Assembly: GCA_002299555.1 (NCBI GenBank)
Contig: DBOL01000064.1
Location: 1-41,582 of the forward strand
Direction of reading: 5' to 3'
Source: Candidatus Aminicenantes bacterium UBA647
Lineage (GTDB): Bacteria > Acidobacteriota > Aminicenantia > UBA2199
DNA: 41,582 bases
Shown: piece after piece, positions 9,486 to 17,679 of the stretch
Numbering within the stretch: the stretch's first letter is position 1
Layout of the letters: every line of letters begins with the position of its first letter
Translations under genes and position numbers: made by a program
Notes under the pieces: generated by a model
Database searches by the model: none
The model's input: only the letters and a program-made list of their open reading frames with translations
What the model was told of the DNA's origin: nothing

Positions 9486-9883
9486 TATCTGGTCCTTCTG
9501 AAACTCAATGTTATAGGCTGTAATCCTGAGCGATCCCTCTCCTGCCAGGTAACGCTTACATTAATTTTCTTATTATCAGGATCAATGGTTGTAATCCTTA
9601 TAGTTCTGGAATATTGAGAGAAACTTTCAATAGTATCAAAATCATGTGTTTCACCTGAAAGGGTATCGAAATTTTCTCTCATTTTCCTTTCAAGAGCTTC
9701 TTCAGCCAGCTTTACGGCTTTAGTATGGTTGATCTGGTTGAAGTTGGTTTTCATCTGGATCGTAGTCATTGTGAGAACTCCGGAAAGAACATACGCAAGT
9801 ATTGTCATGGCGATCAGAGTTTCGATAAAAGTCGATCCGTTCTGACCGGATATGTTTTTAATAAGGCCTTTAATTTTTTTCAT
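9485..9883 (-). CDS. pilV: PilV-like minor pilin
   Basis: This 132-residue prepilin carries the motif QNGSTFIETLIAMTILAYV, with cleavage after Gly and Glu at mature position 5. The following segment (KAVKLAEEALERKMR) resembles the PilV family. Start and stop overlap both neighbours by one base (TAATG), and GGAGG precedes the start by six bases. It should sit in the inner membrane as part of the minor-pilin priming complex. Confidence 0.83.
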   Translation of the reverse strand: MKKIKGLIKNISGQNGSTFIETLIAMTILAYVLSGVLTMTTIQMKTNFNQINHTKAVKLAEEALERKMRENFDTLSGETHDFDTIESFSQYSRTIRITTIDPDNKKINVSVTWQERDRSGLQPITLSFRRTR

Positions 9884-10383
9884 TAGAATCCTCCGTATTC
9901 GGACCAGTCTCTCCAGGAGTTTTTAGATTTCACGCCACCGTAAGAGAGCACTTTTATCTTTATCCCTTCTCCCTTATCGGACTGGAGAGTTAATCTTATG
10001 TTTGCTTTTATCATAAAGGTGGAAGGATCGATCAGGATCCCACGTGAATTAAAAGCAATTGTTGAAAAAGAGGCTAAAGATGTTCCGGTCGCGAGAGTTT
10101 CATCAGGATCAGAAGATGATGTCAGCAGTGGTGACCATATGCCGGATTCATAAAAATGCTCTCTATATCCGTTGTCAGTAAAAGAGAGAGCAATAGCTCT
10201 ATTCTCTTTGGCAGCTCTCATTCTAACCTTGTATATCATTCCTACTACATCATTTGCGCTGTTCTTCAGTCCCGTCCTGCTGATCTTGCCGCTACCTAAT
10301 CCAAGAACGATAGACATGGTCACAGCAATAATAGCGATGGTAACTAATAGTTCTATGATAGAAAAACCTCTGTTTTTTCCCAT
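9883..10383 (-). CDS. GspH/FimT-type pseudopilin
   Basis: This 166-residue prepilin has a very short leader (MGKNRG), then FSIIELLVTIAIIAVTMSI with cleavage after Gly and Glu at mature position 5. The region after the helix (residues about 35-70) matches the GspH/FimT/FimU domain. FimU, FimT and GspH cannot be separated here, so no symbol is given. It is the first gene of the operon. A G-rich ribosome-binding site (GGGGG) lies before the ATG, and the sigma-54 promoter at 10408-10422 gives a leader of only about 13 bases. Confidence 0.87.
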   Translation of the reverse strand: MGKNRGFSIIELLVTIAIIAVTMSIVLGLGSGKISRTGLKNSANDVVGMIYKVRMRAAKENRAIALSFTDNGYREHFYESGIWSPLLTSSSDPDETLATGTSLASFSTIAFNSRGILIDPSTFMIKANIRLTLQSDKGEGIKIKVLSYGGVKSKNSWRDWSEYGGF

Positions 10384-10407
10384 GAATCCCCCGTGTGCTT
10401 TAACAAA

Positions 10408-10422
10408 GCAATAATTGTGCCA
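10408..10422 (-). promoter_or_regulatory. Sigma-54 (-24/-12) promoter of the minor-pilin operon
   Basis: Read on the minus strand the sequence is TGGCAC, five bases, TTGC, which is essentially the sigma-54 consensus. GG lies at 10421-10420 and GC at 10409-10408 with exactly ten bases between. Transcription would start near 10396, 13 bases before the first pilin start codon. Sigma-54 control by PilR is established for T4P genes in other bacteria, and an NtrC-family regulator is encoded at 19974-21332. Confidence 0.88.
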
Positions 10423-10472
10423 GAATCAGATCGAAGTATAGGGAGGAATTATCCGATCTATTCCAGCTGAGT

Positions 10473-10487
10473 GTATAAAAAATATAC
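10473..10487. promoter_or_regulatory. Inverted repeat between pilin operon and ftsY
   Basis: GTATA, five A, TATAC forms a perfect inverted repeat about 84 bases upstream of the predicted pilin transcription start. That is a usual distance for an enhancer of a sigma-54 activator. A second pair, AGATCG (10428-10433) and CGATCT (10454-10459), lies between it and the promoter. A binding function for either is inference. Confidence 0.3.
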
Positions 10488-10520
10488 AAACGGTGACTTT
10501 TTTGCATACGTAAACCTTCG

Positions 10521-10549
10521 TTGTTTAAAAGATCAAATGGATATATAAT
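10521..10549 (+). promoter_or_regulatory. Sigma-70 promoter of ftsY, probably giving a leaderless mRNA
   Basis: TTGTTT (10521-10526), a 17-base spacer and a perfect TATAAT (10544-10549) precede ftsY. The ATG begins seven bases after the -10 box, so transcription should start on or next to the start codon. No ribosome-binding site is visible. Confidence 0.75.
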
Positions 10550-10555
10550 AAGACA

Positions 10556-11494
10556 ATGAAATTGAGGAATCTTTTCCGTTTTTCAGCCAAAGAAAATATT
10601 GAAACAGTATTTTCTTCAAAGAAAGAGAGGGAAGAGTTGTTCGATGATCTGGAAGAACAACTGATCCTGTCAGATATTCCGGTAACAATAGTTGATAATA
10701 TTATTCAAAAAGGGAAAAGTTCTCTGAATATGCTTTTTACCAAGGATGAGTTCCTCACTGTCCTGAGGAATGAGATCACCAATGTTATCGAAGGTGTCTA
10801 TAAAGAAGTAGAAACAGGTGATTCCATGCTTCCCCTGTCAAATTTGAAACTGAAGATCTCACCCGATAAGAAGAGAGAAATAAAAAAGGTATTCCTTTTT
10901 GTGGGAGTGAACGGAAGTGGAAAAACCACAACCGCTGCCAAGCTTGCATATAAGATGAAGAAGGGGGGGGAGAAAGTTCTTCTCTGTGCTTCAGATACTT
11001 TCAGAGCTGCCGGAAGTTCACAATTGATGATGTGGGGAGAAAAGTTGGGTATCCCTGTTGTCGGAGGAGATCACGGTTCTGATCCGGGTTCAGTAGTTTT
11101 CAATGGGATGAGTTCACTCATTAACAAGGATTATACTGCAATTATTATCGATACTGCAGGCCGGGTGCAGACCAGGGAAAACCTGATGCGTGAGCTGGAG
11201 AAGATAACAAAGATCATTAAAAAATTTATACCTTCCGGACCTCTTGAAACTCTGCTTGTAATTGATGCCACCATGGGACAGAATACTTTTGACCAGGCAA
11301 AAAAATTTGGTGAATTTTCAGGATTGACGGGAATTGTACTGACTAAACTTGATGGCACAGCAAAAGGAGGAGCAGTCCTTAGAATTATTCAGGAAACAGG
11401 AATCCCGGTTCTTTTCGTAGGAACCGGTGAAAAAGAGTCGGATATTGAAGAATTCTCGACAGCGGAATTTGTAAGGTCTTTCGTGGAGAATTGA
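10556..11494 (+). CDS. ftsY: Signal recognition particle receptor FtsY
   Basis: This 312-residue SRP GTPase docks ribosome-nascent-chain-SRP complexes at the inner membrane for co-translational insertion. The N domain (about 15-95) is followed by the G domain with a P-loop (GVNGSGKTTTAAKLA), DTFRAAGSSQL, DTAGR and TKLDGTAKGG, and a C-terminal GTGEKESDIEEF closing motif. It lacks the long acidic A domain of E. coli FtsY, as in many bacteria. FtsY rather than Ffh is shown by the DTFRAA motif and the absence of an M domain. The rib genes start 18 bases downstream and are probably cotranscribed. Confidence 0.97.
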   Translation: MKLRNLFRFSAKENIETVFSSKKEREELFDDLEEQLILSDIPVTIVDNIIQKGKSSLNMLFTKDEFLTVLRNEITNVIEGVYKEVETGDSMLPLSNLKLKISPDKKREIKKVFLFVGVNGSGKTTTAAKLAYKMKKGGEKVLLCASDTFRAAGSSQLMMWGEKLGIPVVGGDHGSDPGSVVFNGMSSLINKDYTAIIIDTAGRVQTRENLMRELEKITKIIKKFIPSGPLETLLVIDATMGQNTFDQAKKFGEFSGLTGIVLTKLDGTAKGGAVLRIIQETGIPVLFVGTGEKESDIEEFSTAEFVRSFVEN

Positions 11495-11512
11495 TAATGG
11501 TGATGCTTTCAG

Positions 11513-12598
11513 ATGAGTAAAAACAAATTTTCGAATGAGGATATTCTGTTCATGTATCTCGCTCTTGAATTAGGAGAGCGGGGCAGGGGGCTTACCGAAC
11601 CGAACCCTATGGTAGGAGCAGTTGTAGTAAAGGATGGAAAGGTTCTTTCCACAGGATATCACAGGAAGTTCGGCGAGATACATGCTGAAAGATCTGCACT
11701 TGAGAAAATAAATGTTAAAGGGACCACTCTCTATGTTTCACTTGAACCCTGTTCACATACCGGGCATACTCCGCCATGTACAGATATAATAATTGAAAAA
11801 GGGGTAAGCAGAGTTGTAATACCCTTTGCCGATCCGAATACGAGAGTGAATGGGAACGGGATTAAAATGTTGGAAAAAGAGGGGATAAAAGTTGAAACGG
11901 GACTTCTTAAAGGAGAGGCTGAAAGTTTTAACAGACATTATTTAAAGTATATCTCAAAAAGGAGACCCTGGGTTACTATAAATGCCGGAGTTACAATTGA
12001 CGGTAAGCTCAGTGATAACAACCGGAACTCACAATGGGTTACCGGAGAAGAATTAAGATCTGTTTCCCATAGTTTCAGAGGAGAGTTCTCTGCAATAATA
12101 GTCGGTTCGGCAACTGTTAAGGATGATGATCCCATGCTGACTATCAGGGAAGAAGGTTGGGAGGGGAAAAAGTTTGTAAGGGTTATTCTTGATACAGAAA
12201 ACCGGTTAAGTACTAAAATGAATATTTTCAATACCGGAAAAGAGTGGCCTTTATACATTTTTTCAGGTAAAGAGTATAGAAATTCAGGAAGGAAATGTGA
12301 TGATCACTTTTTTGTTGATTCTGGTCACGGTGGATTGGATCTCAATGAAGTGTTGAGGATATTGGGGGAAAAAGAGATCGCATCTGTGCTTGTAGAGGGT
12401 GGCGGAGCTTTGATCAGTTCATTTTTAAGTTCCGGGCTTTGTGATGAGGTTGTACTTTTTACAGCAGACAAATTTCTGGGAGGAAAGAATTCTGTTGAAT
12501 TTTTTTCGGAAGGGGTTCCTATTACAGATCCGGTGAAGTTGAAGAGTAGAAGTATAATGGAATTAGATGGTGGATATATAATCAGGGGGGTGATCTGA
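11513..12598 (+). CDS. ribD: Bifunctional riboflavin pathway deaminase/reductase RibD
   Basis: This 361-residue enzyme performs the second and third steps of riboflavin synthesis, deaminating and then reducing the pyrimidine intermediate. The N-terminal deaminase (about 1-148) has zinc ligands H57 in HAE and C80/C89 in PCSHTGHTPPC, with the catalytic E59. The C-terminal reductase (about 150-361) begins PWVTINAGVTIDGKLSD and carries the conserved LVEGGGALISSFL. The stop overlaps the next start (TGATG). No FMN riboswitch is recognisable upstream, since the gene lies only 18 bases after ftsY. Confidence 0.96.
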   Translation: MSKNKFSNEDILFMYLALELGERGRGLTEPNPMVGAVVVKDGKVLSTGYHRKFGEIHAERSALEKINVKGTTLYVSLEPCSHTGHTPPCTDIIIEKGVSRVVIPFADPNTRVNGNGIKMLEKEGIKVETGLLKGEAESFNRHYLKYISKRRPWVTINAGVTIDGKLSDNNRNSQWVTGEELRSVSHSFRGEFSAIIVGSATVKDDDPMLTIREEGWEGKKFVRVILDTENRLSTKMNIFNTGKEWPLYIFSGKEYRNSGRKCDDHFFVDSGHGGLDLNEVLRILGEKEIASVLVEGGGALISSFLSSGLCDEVVLFTADKFLGGKNSVEFFSEGVPITDPVKLKSRSIMELDGGYIIRGVI

Positions 12599-13179
12599 TG
12601 TTTACTGGACTGGTATCCGGATTAGGAGAATTCCGCTCTCTCGATAAGAGTGGAGATCCTGTTCTGAAACTTACCACAGAATTTCCAAGAGAGGTTGCAA
12701 ATGGGGATTCTGTTGCGGTCAACGGTTCCTGTCTGACCATTGTGAAGATCGCTGGAGATGAATATTCATTCAATGTTAGCAGAGAAACGTTTAAAAAAAC
12801 CAACCTTGCAGATCATATGAAAGGTGATCTTATGAATATCGAACTACCTCTCACCCTAAACGATCTGGTTAGCGGTCATCTTGTAAGCGGCCATATTGAC
12901 GGAGTTGCAAGAGTAAGGTCGATTGCCAGAAAGAAAGGAAGCATCCGTTTCGTATTTGGTTTCACCACTCCTGAATGGAGAAAATATATAATTGAGAAAG
13001 GGTCTGTTGCCATCAATGGTGTTAGTCTTACTGTTAATGAGATCACTTCTTCAACTTTTTCTTCTGAAATACTTCCTTTCACATTCGAAAAGACAAATTT
13101 GAGAACACTATCTATCGGAAAAAGAGTTAATATCGAACTTGATTTAGTAGGGAAATATTTATATAATCAAATACCCTGA
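12598..13179 (+). CDS. ribE: Riboflavin synthase alpha subunit
   Basis: This 193-residue protein has the canonical MFTGLV start and two tandem lumazine-binding domains, marked by the paired motifs VNGSCLTI (near residue 40) and INGVSLTV (near 140). The enzyme dismutates two 6,7-dimethyl-8-ribityllumazine molecules to riboflavin. The gene is called ribE or ribC depending on the species. It is translationally coupled to ribD and followed after about 50 bases by ribBA. Confidence 0.95.
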   Translation: MFTGLVSGLGEFRSLDKSGDPVLKLTTEFPREVANGDSVAVNGSCLTIVKIAGDEYSFNVSRETFKKTNLADHMKGDLMNIELPLTLNDLVSGHLVSGHIDGVARVRSIARKKGSIRFVFGFTTPEWRKYIIEKGSVAINGVSLTVNEITSSTFSSEILPFTFEKTNLRTLSIGKRVNIELDLVGKYLYNQIP

Positions 13180-13231
13180 ATCAGTCTGTCAAAATGCTTG
13201 TCCGGGGATAATTATTTGATAAGAGAGGAAA

Positions 13232-14446
13232 ATGAAAAATTCAAATCTGATCACTGTTCCTGAAGCAGTTGAGATCATAAAGTCCGGAAAAATGATAATA
13301 ATAGTAGATGATGAAGGGAGAGAGAATGAAGGGGATTTGATGATCGCTTCTGAAGAGATCACTCCGGAATCAGTTAATTTTATGGCCAAACACGCTCGGG
13401 GGCTGGTCTGCGTTTCATTGACAAAGAAAAGAAGTGATGAACTTAATCTGCCCCTGATGGTTGATCAGAATACTTCGAAATATGAGACACCCTTTACAAT
13501 TTCAGTTGATGCCAAGGCCGGAACGACAACAGGAATATCTGCGGCGGACAGGTCTGCAACAATAAAGTGTCTGATAGATGAAAAAACAGGACCTGAAGAT
13601 CTTAATAAACCGGGCCATGTTTTTCCACTGAGAGCAAGAAAAGGGGGAGTCCTGAGCCGTGCAGGTCAAACCGAGGCTTCTCTTGATCTTGCCAGGATCG
13701 CCGGTCTATATCCTTCCGGTGTTATCTGCGAGATCATGAAAGATGATGGAGAAATGGCGAGAATGCCTGATCTTATAAAATTTTCAGGTGAATTTGAAAT
13801 TCCGATCATCACTGTAGAGGAGATCATCAGGTATAGAATAAAAGAGGAATCCATAATTGAGGAGAAGGCGGAAGCATCTCTTCCGACAAGGTGGGGGAAG
13901 TTTAGTATTAAAGCCTATGTCGATGTCCTAAACAATGAAACTCATATCGCATTGATAAAAGGGGAACTTGATCCGGACAAACCAACTCTGGTGAGAGTTC
14001 ATTCTCAATGCTTGACAGGAGATACTTTCAGCTCCTTAAAATGTGACTGCGGGAATCAGTTGGATAACGCAATGAGAATGATAGAAACGGAAGGCTCCGG
14101 AGTTCTCCTTTATCTGCTCAACCAGGAAGGGCGGGGTATTGGATTAGTTAATAAAATCAGAGCATACAAACTACAGGAAGCAGGTTTTGATACGGTGGAG
14201 GCTAACCTCGAACTCGGGCTGCCGGAAGACATGAGAGACTATGGGATCGGTGCCCAGATACTCAGGAAGTTAGGACTGAAAAAGTTAAGATTGATGACTA
14301 ATAATCCCACAAAATTTATTGCTTTGAAAGGTTATGGACTTGAGATAACGGAAAGAGTGTCAATTGAGGTCGATCTTCATGAAGAGAATAAATTTTACAT
14401 GAAGATAAAGAAAGATAAGATGGGACATCTTCTGAAAAAAGTTTGA
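13232..14446 (+). CDS. ribBA: Bifunctional DHBP synthase / GTP cyclohydrolase II RibBA
   Basis: This 404-residue fusion supplies both starting compounds of riboflavin synthesis. Residues about 1-205 are 3,4-dihydroxy-2-butanone-4-phosphate synthase, with the acidic DDEGRENEGD loop and the HVFPLRARKGGVLSRAGQTE region. Residues about 206-404 are GTP cyclohydrolase II, with zinc ligands C260, C271 and C273 (SQCLTGD, KCDCG) and the NQEGRGIG loop. Both active sites appear intact. The start is preceded by AAGAGAGGAAA. A T tract (14448-14457) follows the stop without a strong hairpin. The lumazine synthase gene ribH, often next, is absent here and must lie elsewhere. Confidence 0.97.
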   Translation: MKNSNLITVPEAVEIIKSGKMIIIVDDEGRENEGDLMIASEEITPESVNFMAKHARGLVCVSLTKKRSDELNLPLMVDQNTSKYETPFTISVDAKAGTTTGISAADRSATIKCLIDEKTGPEDLNKPGHVFPLRARKGGVLSRAGQTEASLDLARIAGLYPSGVICEIMKDDGEMARMPDLIKFSGEFEIPIITVEEIIRYRIKEESIIEEKAEASLPTRWGKFSIKAYVDVLNNETHIALIKGELDPDKPTLVRVHSQCLTGDTFSSLKCDCGNQLDNAMRMIETEGSGVLLYLLNQEGRGIGLVNKIRAYKLQEAGFDTVEANLELGLPEDMRDYGIGAQILRKLGLKKLRLMTNNPTKFIALKGYGLEITERVSIEVDLHEENKFYMKIKKDKMGHLLKKV

Positions 14447-14513
14447 CGTTTTTTTTTAAATTGAAATTATAATAAATTTTACCTAGAATATCCTTGTGCC
14501 TTACATTTTTTTT

Positions 14514-14531
14514 CAGGATAACAATATCCTG
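14514..14531. promoter_or_regulatory. Perfect inverted repeat before the sigma-factor gene
   Basis: CAGGATA, four bases, TATCCTG forms a perfect 7-bp inverted repeat that ends 14 bases before the sigma-factor ATG. No ribosome-binding site is visible between it and the start. It could be an operator for autoregulation or an RNA hairpin that limits translation. Nothing in the sequence decides between these. Confidence 0.4.
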
Positions 14532-14545
14532 AATTTTATTATAGT

Positions 14546-15310
14546 ATGAAAAAAACCTTTAGTGCTTCAGATCAAAATGCCCTTTTCAGGGATATCGTCA
14601 ATAAGAATATAAAATTTATCAACAGGCAGTGTCTGAACACTGTTAAGATCAAATCCGGGATATTTTTAAAAAGTTCTTTTGATCGTGAGAATGAAGCTGA
14701 CTCTTTGTTCAACAGAGTTTTGGATAAACTTTCGGAGAATGATTTTGGTATTCTTAGAAGATTTGAAGGGAGATCCAAGATCACTACTTATCTGACCACA
14801 ATAATTGCCAGAACAGCTGTTGATATGATCCGGGAGCGAGCCGGACGCGAAAGAACTTCAGAGAAAGTCGGTCCCGATGGAAATCCTCCTGCCGGACGAA
14901 AAGTGAAGATCCCGGATTCAAAGGGAACACCTGTCAGGGATGGTTTCTATTCCGGTGAAAAAGGAGAATATATAGTTCCGGAGAATGAAAACTTTCCGGA
15001 GATAAAAGCATTGAAAAATGACAGCAAAATTAAATTGAATATGGCCATCTCTGAAATGTTATCTGTCCTTAACGGAGAAGAACGTCTCCTGATCAGAATG
15101 AAATTTCCGGTTGAGTATGACAGGGAACCGTTGAGTACGGATGAAATTGCACTTATTCTGGGAATATCGAAGAAAGGTGTTTATAACAGGATCGAACGTC
15201 TTATGAAAAAGTGCAGGATCATTCTGGAAGACAGGGGTTTCAGTATCGAAGATTTTGCTTTTGGAGAATTTACAGAAAATGTCCGACATATAGTAAGGAG
15301 GGAACGATAA
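14546..15310 (+). CDS. ECF-like RNA polymerase sigma factor
   Basis: This 254-residue protein has only sigma regions 2 and 4. Region 2 lies around residues 45-95, with the typical RRFEGRSKITTYLTTIIA stretch and AVDMIRER. Region 4 lies around 175-230, with the helix-turn-helix STDEIALILGISKKGVYNRI. The two are joined by a longer than usual linker, rich in charged residues and Gly/Pro. A tail of about 25 residues follows region 4. The next gene overlaps by one base (TAATG) and encodes a membrane protein with an anti-sigma zinc finger, the usual partner of such factors. Target promoters are unknown, and the co-operonic VWA genes are the first candidates. Confidence 0.85.
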   Translation: MKKTFSASDQNALFRDIVNKNIKFINRQCLNTVKIKSGIFLKSSFDRENEADSLFNRVLDKLSENDFGILRRFEGRSKITTYLTTIIARTAVDMIRERAGRERTSEKVGPDGNPPAGRKVKIPDSKGTPVRDGFYSGEKGEYIVPENENFPEIKALKNDSKIKLNMAISEMLSVLNGEERLLIRMKFPVEYDREPLSTDEIALILGISKKGVYNRIERLMKKCRIILEDRGFSIEDFAFGEFTENVRHIVRRER

Positions 15311-16437
15311 TGGGCAAAAATGAAGAGAAACTCCTCCGGATATTGAGTGGGGAACTTTCTCGCGGAGATCAGGAACTTTGTCCATCTCTGGAAGATATTT
15401 CCGCATTAATAGACGGTACTCTCAAAAAGGAGATAAGGGCGAGTGTCCAAAATCATATTGCTTCGTGTAATATATGTTATGAAACATTCATTACTGCTTC
15501 CGAATTGAAGAAAAGCTCTCCCCATACATCACTCCGGATTTTCCCCCCATGGGCAATTGCTGCAACAGTTTTCATTGCCTTGGTATCGTTTGCGATATTT
15601 TTCAATGTGGATTTAAGTGAAAAATTTGAAGACTCGGAGGGCCCCGAACTGATAGCATCAGCTCCTGTTTTAAAGGAGGATTCTTTCACAGAGAAAAGTA
15701 AAAAGCAATTAAATGAAATTCCGGAAAAAGGGAAAATAGACAAATCAAAAAAGAAGAAGGAGGTCTCTCCGGTAGAGGGGGCTTCTGAAAAAGATTCGGA
15801 TGAACAATTGTCAACCAATGTCGTTAACGAGAGACAGAATATCAAGCCTGCGGGAAGGTCTGTAGTAAGCAAGAGAGTTCCAGCCAGTGTTCAGGGGATC
15901 AATCAGGCTGTAAATGAGCCTCATATACAGTATCAATATGAAGTTGAGGAGAAAGAGCAGCAAAATAAAATATCACTATCTTCAGAGTATAAACGTAAAA
16001 GAGCTGTGGTTGGGAAGGCCGGGGGGAAGGGACTTGTAGATCGCCTTAAAAATAGCAGGGACAAAAATGATCTGTCGGCTGATATGCCGGATTGTTTCAG
16101 AAGGTCAGGTGGAGAATATAAAAGGAGAGAAGGGTTCGGAGCAGAGATCGCCTTGAGAAGTACTTTGCCGGAAATCCGGAAGTTGGTTCAACCCGGGAAT
16201 AAAAAGCCGGATGACCTGAGCGTACCACCTGTCTATCTGACCCTTGAGATATATGCCGGTGATAATGGAGCTGTTATCAAAGCATGTCTTGTAAACGGCA
16301 GCAGTAAATATCTGAGGGAGATAATGGATTCTGTTAAGAAGTGGGAGTTTTATATTCCTGAAAAATCTCCGGCCAGATTCAGGATCGTGATCGGTATTAT
16401 TGGAAACTGGATAGTAGAAGTTCTTGATAAAATATAA
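15310..16437 (+). CDS. Membrane anti-sigma-like protein with zinc finger and TonB/AgmX-like C-terminus
   Basis: I start this 375-residue protein at the ATG overlapping the sigma-factor stop, because AAGGAGG lies just upstream. The longer open frame from 15211 lies inside the sigma gene. The N-terminus carries the anti-sigma zinc motif H49-x3-C53-x2-C56. One membrane helix (about 81-99) is followed by a long Lys/Glu-rich, probably disordered segment (about 110-245). The last 100 residues resemble the folded C-terminal domain of TonB/AgmX-type energy transducers (periplasmic Ile/Val strands, a KKWEFYIPE-like motif). The inferred role is to hold the sigma factor at the membrane and release it on an envelope signal. 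The C-terminal family assignment is by eye only. Confidence 0.75.
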   Translation: MGKNEEKLLRILSGELSRGDQELCPSLEDISALIDGTLKKEIRASVQNHIASCNICYETFITASELKKSSPHTSLRIFPPWAIAATVFIALVSFAIFFNVDLSEKFEDSEGPELIASAPVLKEDSFTEKSKKQLNEIPEKGKIDKSKKKKEVSPVEGASEKDSDEQLSTNVVNERQNIKPAGRSVVSKRVPASVQGINQAVNEPHIQYQYEVEEKEQQNKISLSSEYKRKRAVVGKAGGKGLVDRLKNSRDKNDLSADMPDCFRRSGGEYKRREGFGAEIALRSTLPEIRKLVQPGNKKPDDLSVPPVYLTLEIYAGDNGAVIKACLVNGSSKYLREIMDSVKKWEFYIPEKSPARFRIVIGIIGNWIVEVLDKI

Positions 16438-16496
16438 CGGGGAATTTCAATGGGTTGTCCGACCTATGATTTGAAAGCAAAATTAAGGAGAAGAAA

Positions 16497-17618
16497 ATGA
16501 GATCAAAAAAATTAATCGTTTTGTTAGTTGTGTTGACAATGGTAATGTCATCAAATGTGTTTTCAAAGAAGAAGGACCCGGTAGTCCAATTGGCTATACT
16601 GCTTGATACGAGCGGAAGTATGAGTGGTCTTATAGAACAGGCGAAAATGCAATTGTGGAAAATAGTGAATGAAATGGCAACAGCAAAAAGGGGAAACAGA
16701 TCCCCTATGCTGGAGGTCGCACTTTATGAATATGGAAAAAGTTCTATACCGGCTTCTGAAGGTTTCATCAGGATGCTTGTACCTTTAACATCCGATCTTG
16801 ACAGGATCTCAGAAGAGTTGTTTAAATTGAGAACAAATGGTGGAAGTGAATATTGCGGCATGGTTATAGATAACGCTGTCAGGGAACTAACCTGGAATAA
16901 AAGTAATAAAGAATACAAGGTGATCTTTATAGCGGGGAATGAGCCTTTCACTCAGGGGAGTGTAGATTATAAAAACTCATGCAGGAGTGCAATATCAAAA
17001 GGGATAATAGTGAATACGATCTTCTGTGGCCCTTTTCAAACAGGAGTAAATTCTAAATGGAAGGATGGTGCCGATATTTCAGATGGTTCGTATATGAACA
17101 TTGACCATAACAAGAAAATAGTTCATATCACTGCCCCTCAGGATAAAGAGATAATCAGGCTGGGTAAAGCATTGAATAAAACCTATATTTCCTATGGGAA
17201 AAAAGGGGTTAAGATGAAGGAACGGCAGGAAAAACAGGATCTTAATGCAGGCAGTCTGAGCCCTTCTGTAATGGTACAGAGATCGGCAACCAAAGCTTCT
17301 AAGCAGTACACAAATACTTCATGGGATCTTGTTGATGCTGATAAAGAGGGTAAGGTGAAAATTGAGGAAATTGCAGAGGAAGAACTCCCGGCTGAGATGA
17401 AGAAGATGAGTGTGGATGAAAAAAAAGAGTTTGTTAAGAAAAAAAGCAAGGAGAGATCCGAGATACAGAAGAAGATCCTGAGTTTGAATAAAGAGAGAGA
17501 AAAGTATGTTAAGGGCAAGAGGGTAGAAATGTCGAAAGATAAATCCCTTGACGATGCTATTATCGAAGCATTAAAAAAACAAGCTGAAAAAAAGAAATAT
17601 AAATTTGAAAAAAAGTAA
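16497..17618 (+). CDS. Secreted von Willebrand factor A protein
   Basis: This 373-residue protein has a signal peptide (about 1-23) and then a VWA domain opening with a MIDAS motif (LLDTSGSMSGL, D37-x-S39-x-S41) and continuing to about residue 225. The second half is strongly charged, Lys/Glu-rich and likely coiled coil, with no known fold. Metal-dependent protein binding in the periplasm is expected from the MIDAS. It is the third gene of the sigma/anti-sigma operon, 59 bases after the anti-sigma gene, and has an AAGGAGAAGAAA ribosome-binding site. The ligand is unknown. Confidence 0.82.
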   Translation: MRSKKLIVLLVVLTMVMSSNVFSKKKDPVVQLAILLDTSGSMSGLIEQAKMQLWKIVNEMATAKRGNRSPMLEVALYEYGKSSIPASEGFIRMLVPLTSDLDRISEELFKLRTNGGSEYCGMVIDNAVRELTWNKSNKEYKVIFIAGNEPFTQGSVDYKNSCRSAISKGIIVNTIFCGPFQTGVNSKWKDGADISDGSYMNIDHNKKIVHITAPQDKEIIRLGKALNKTYISYGKKGVKMKERQEKQDLNAGSLSPSVMVQRSATKASKQYTNTSWDLVDADKEGKVKIEEIAEEELPAEMKKMSVDEKKEFVKKKSKERSEIQKKILSLNKEREKYVKGKRVEMSKDKSLDDAIIEALKKQAEKKKYKFEKK

Positions 17619-17631
17619 GATCTTTTAATGG

Positions 17632-17653
17632 GGGGGATTATTTCTGATCCCCC
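17632..17653 (+). other. Stem-loop between the two VWA genes
   Basis: GGGGGAT (17632-17638) pairs with ATCCCCC (17647-17653) around an 8-base loop. No T tract follows, so this looks like an mRNA processing, stabilising or partial attenuation element rather than a full terminator. Confidence 0.5.
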
Positions 17654-17679
17654 TCACCATTTATAAAAAGGAGGCAAAA

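Noticed and set aside
10491..10507. A GG-N10-GC spacing upstream of ftsY resembling a second sigma-54 promoter
   Set aside because: The -24 side reads CGGTGA rather than TGGCAC, and a much better sigma-70 promoter lies just downstream at 10521-10549.
15211..15309. Longer frame of the anti-sigma gene
   Set aside because: It lies inside the sigma-factor gene; the ATG at 15310 has AAGGAGG and overlaps the sigma stop codon in the usual coupled arrangement.
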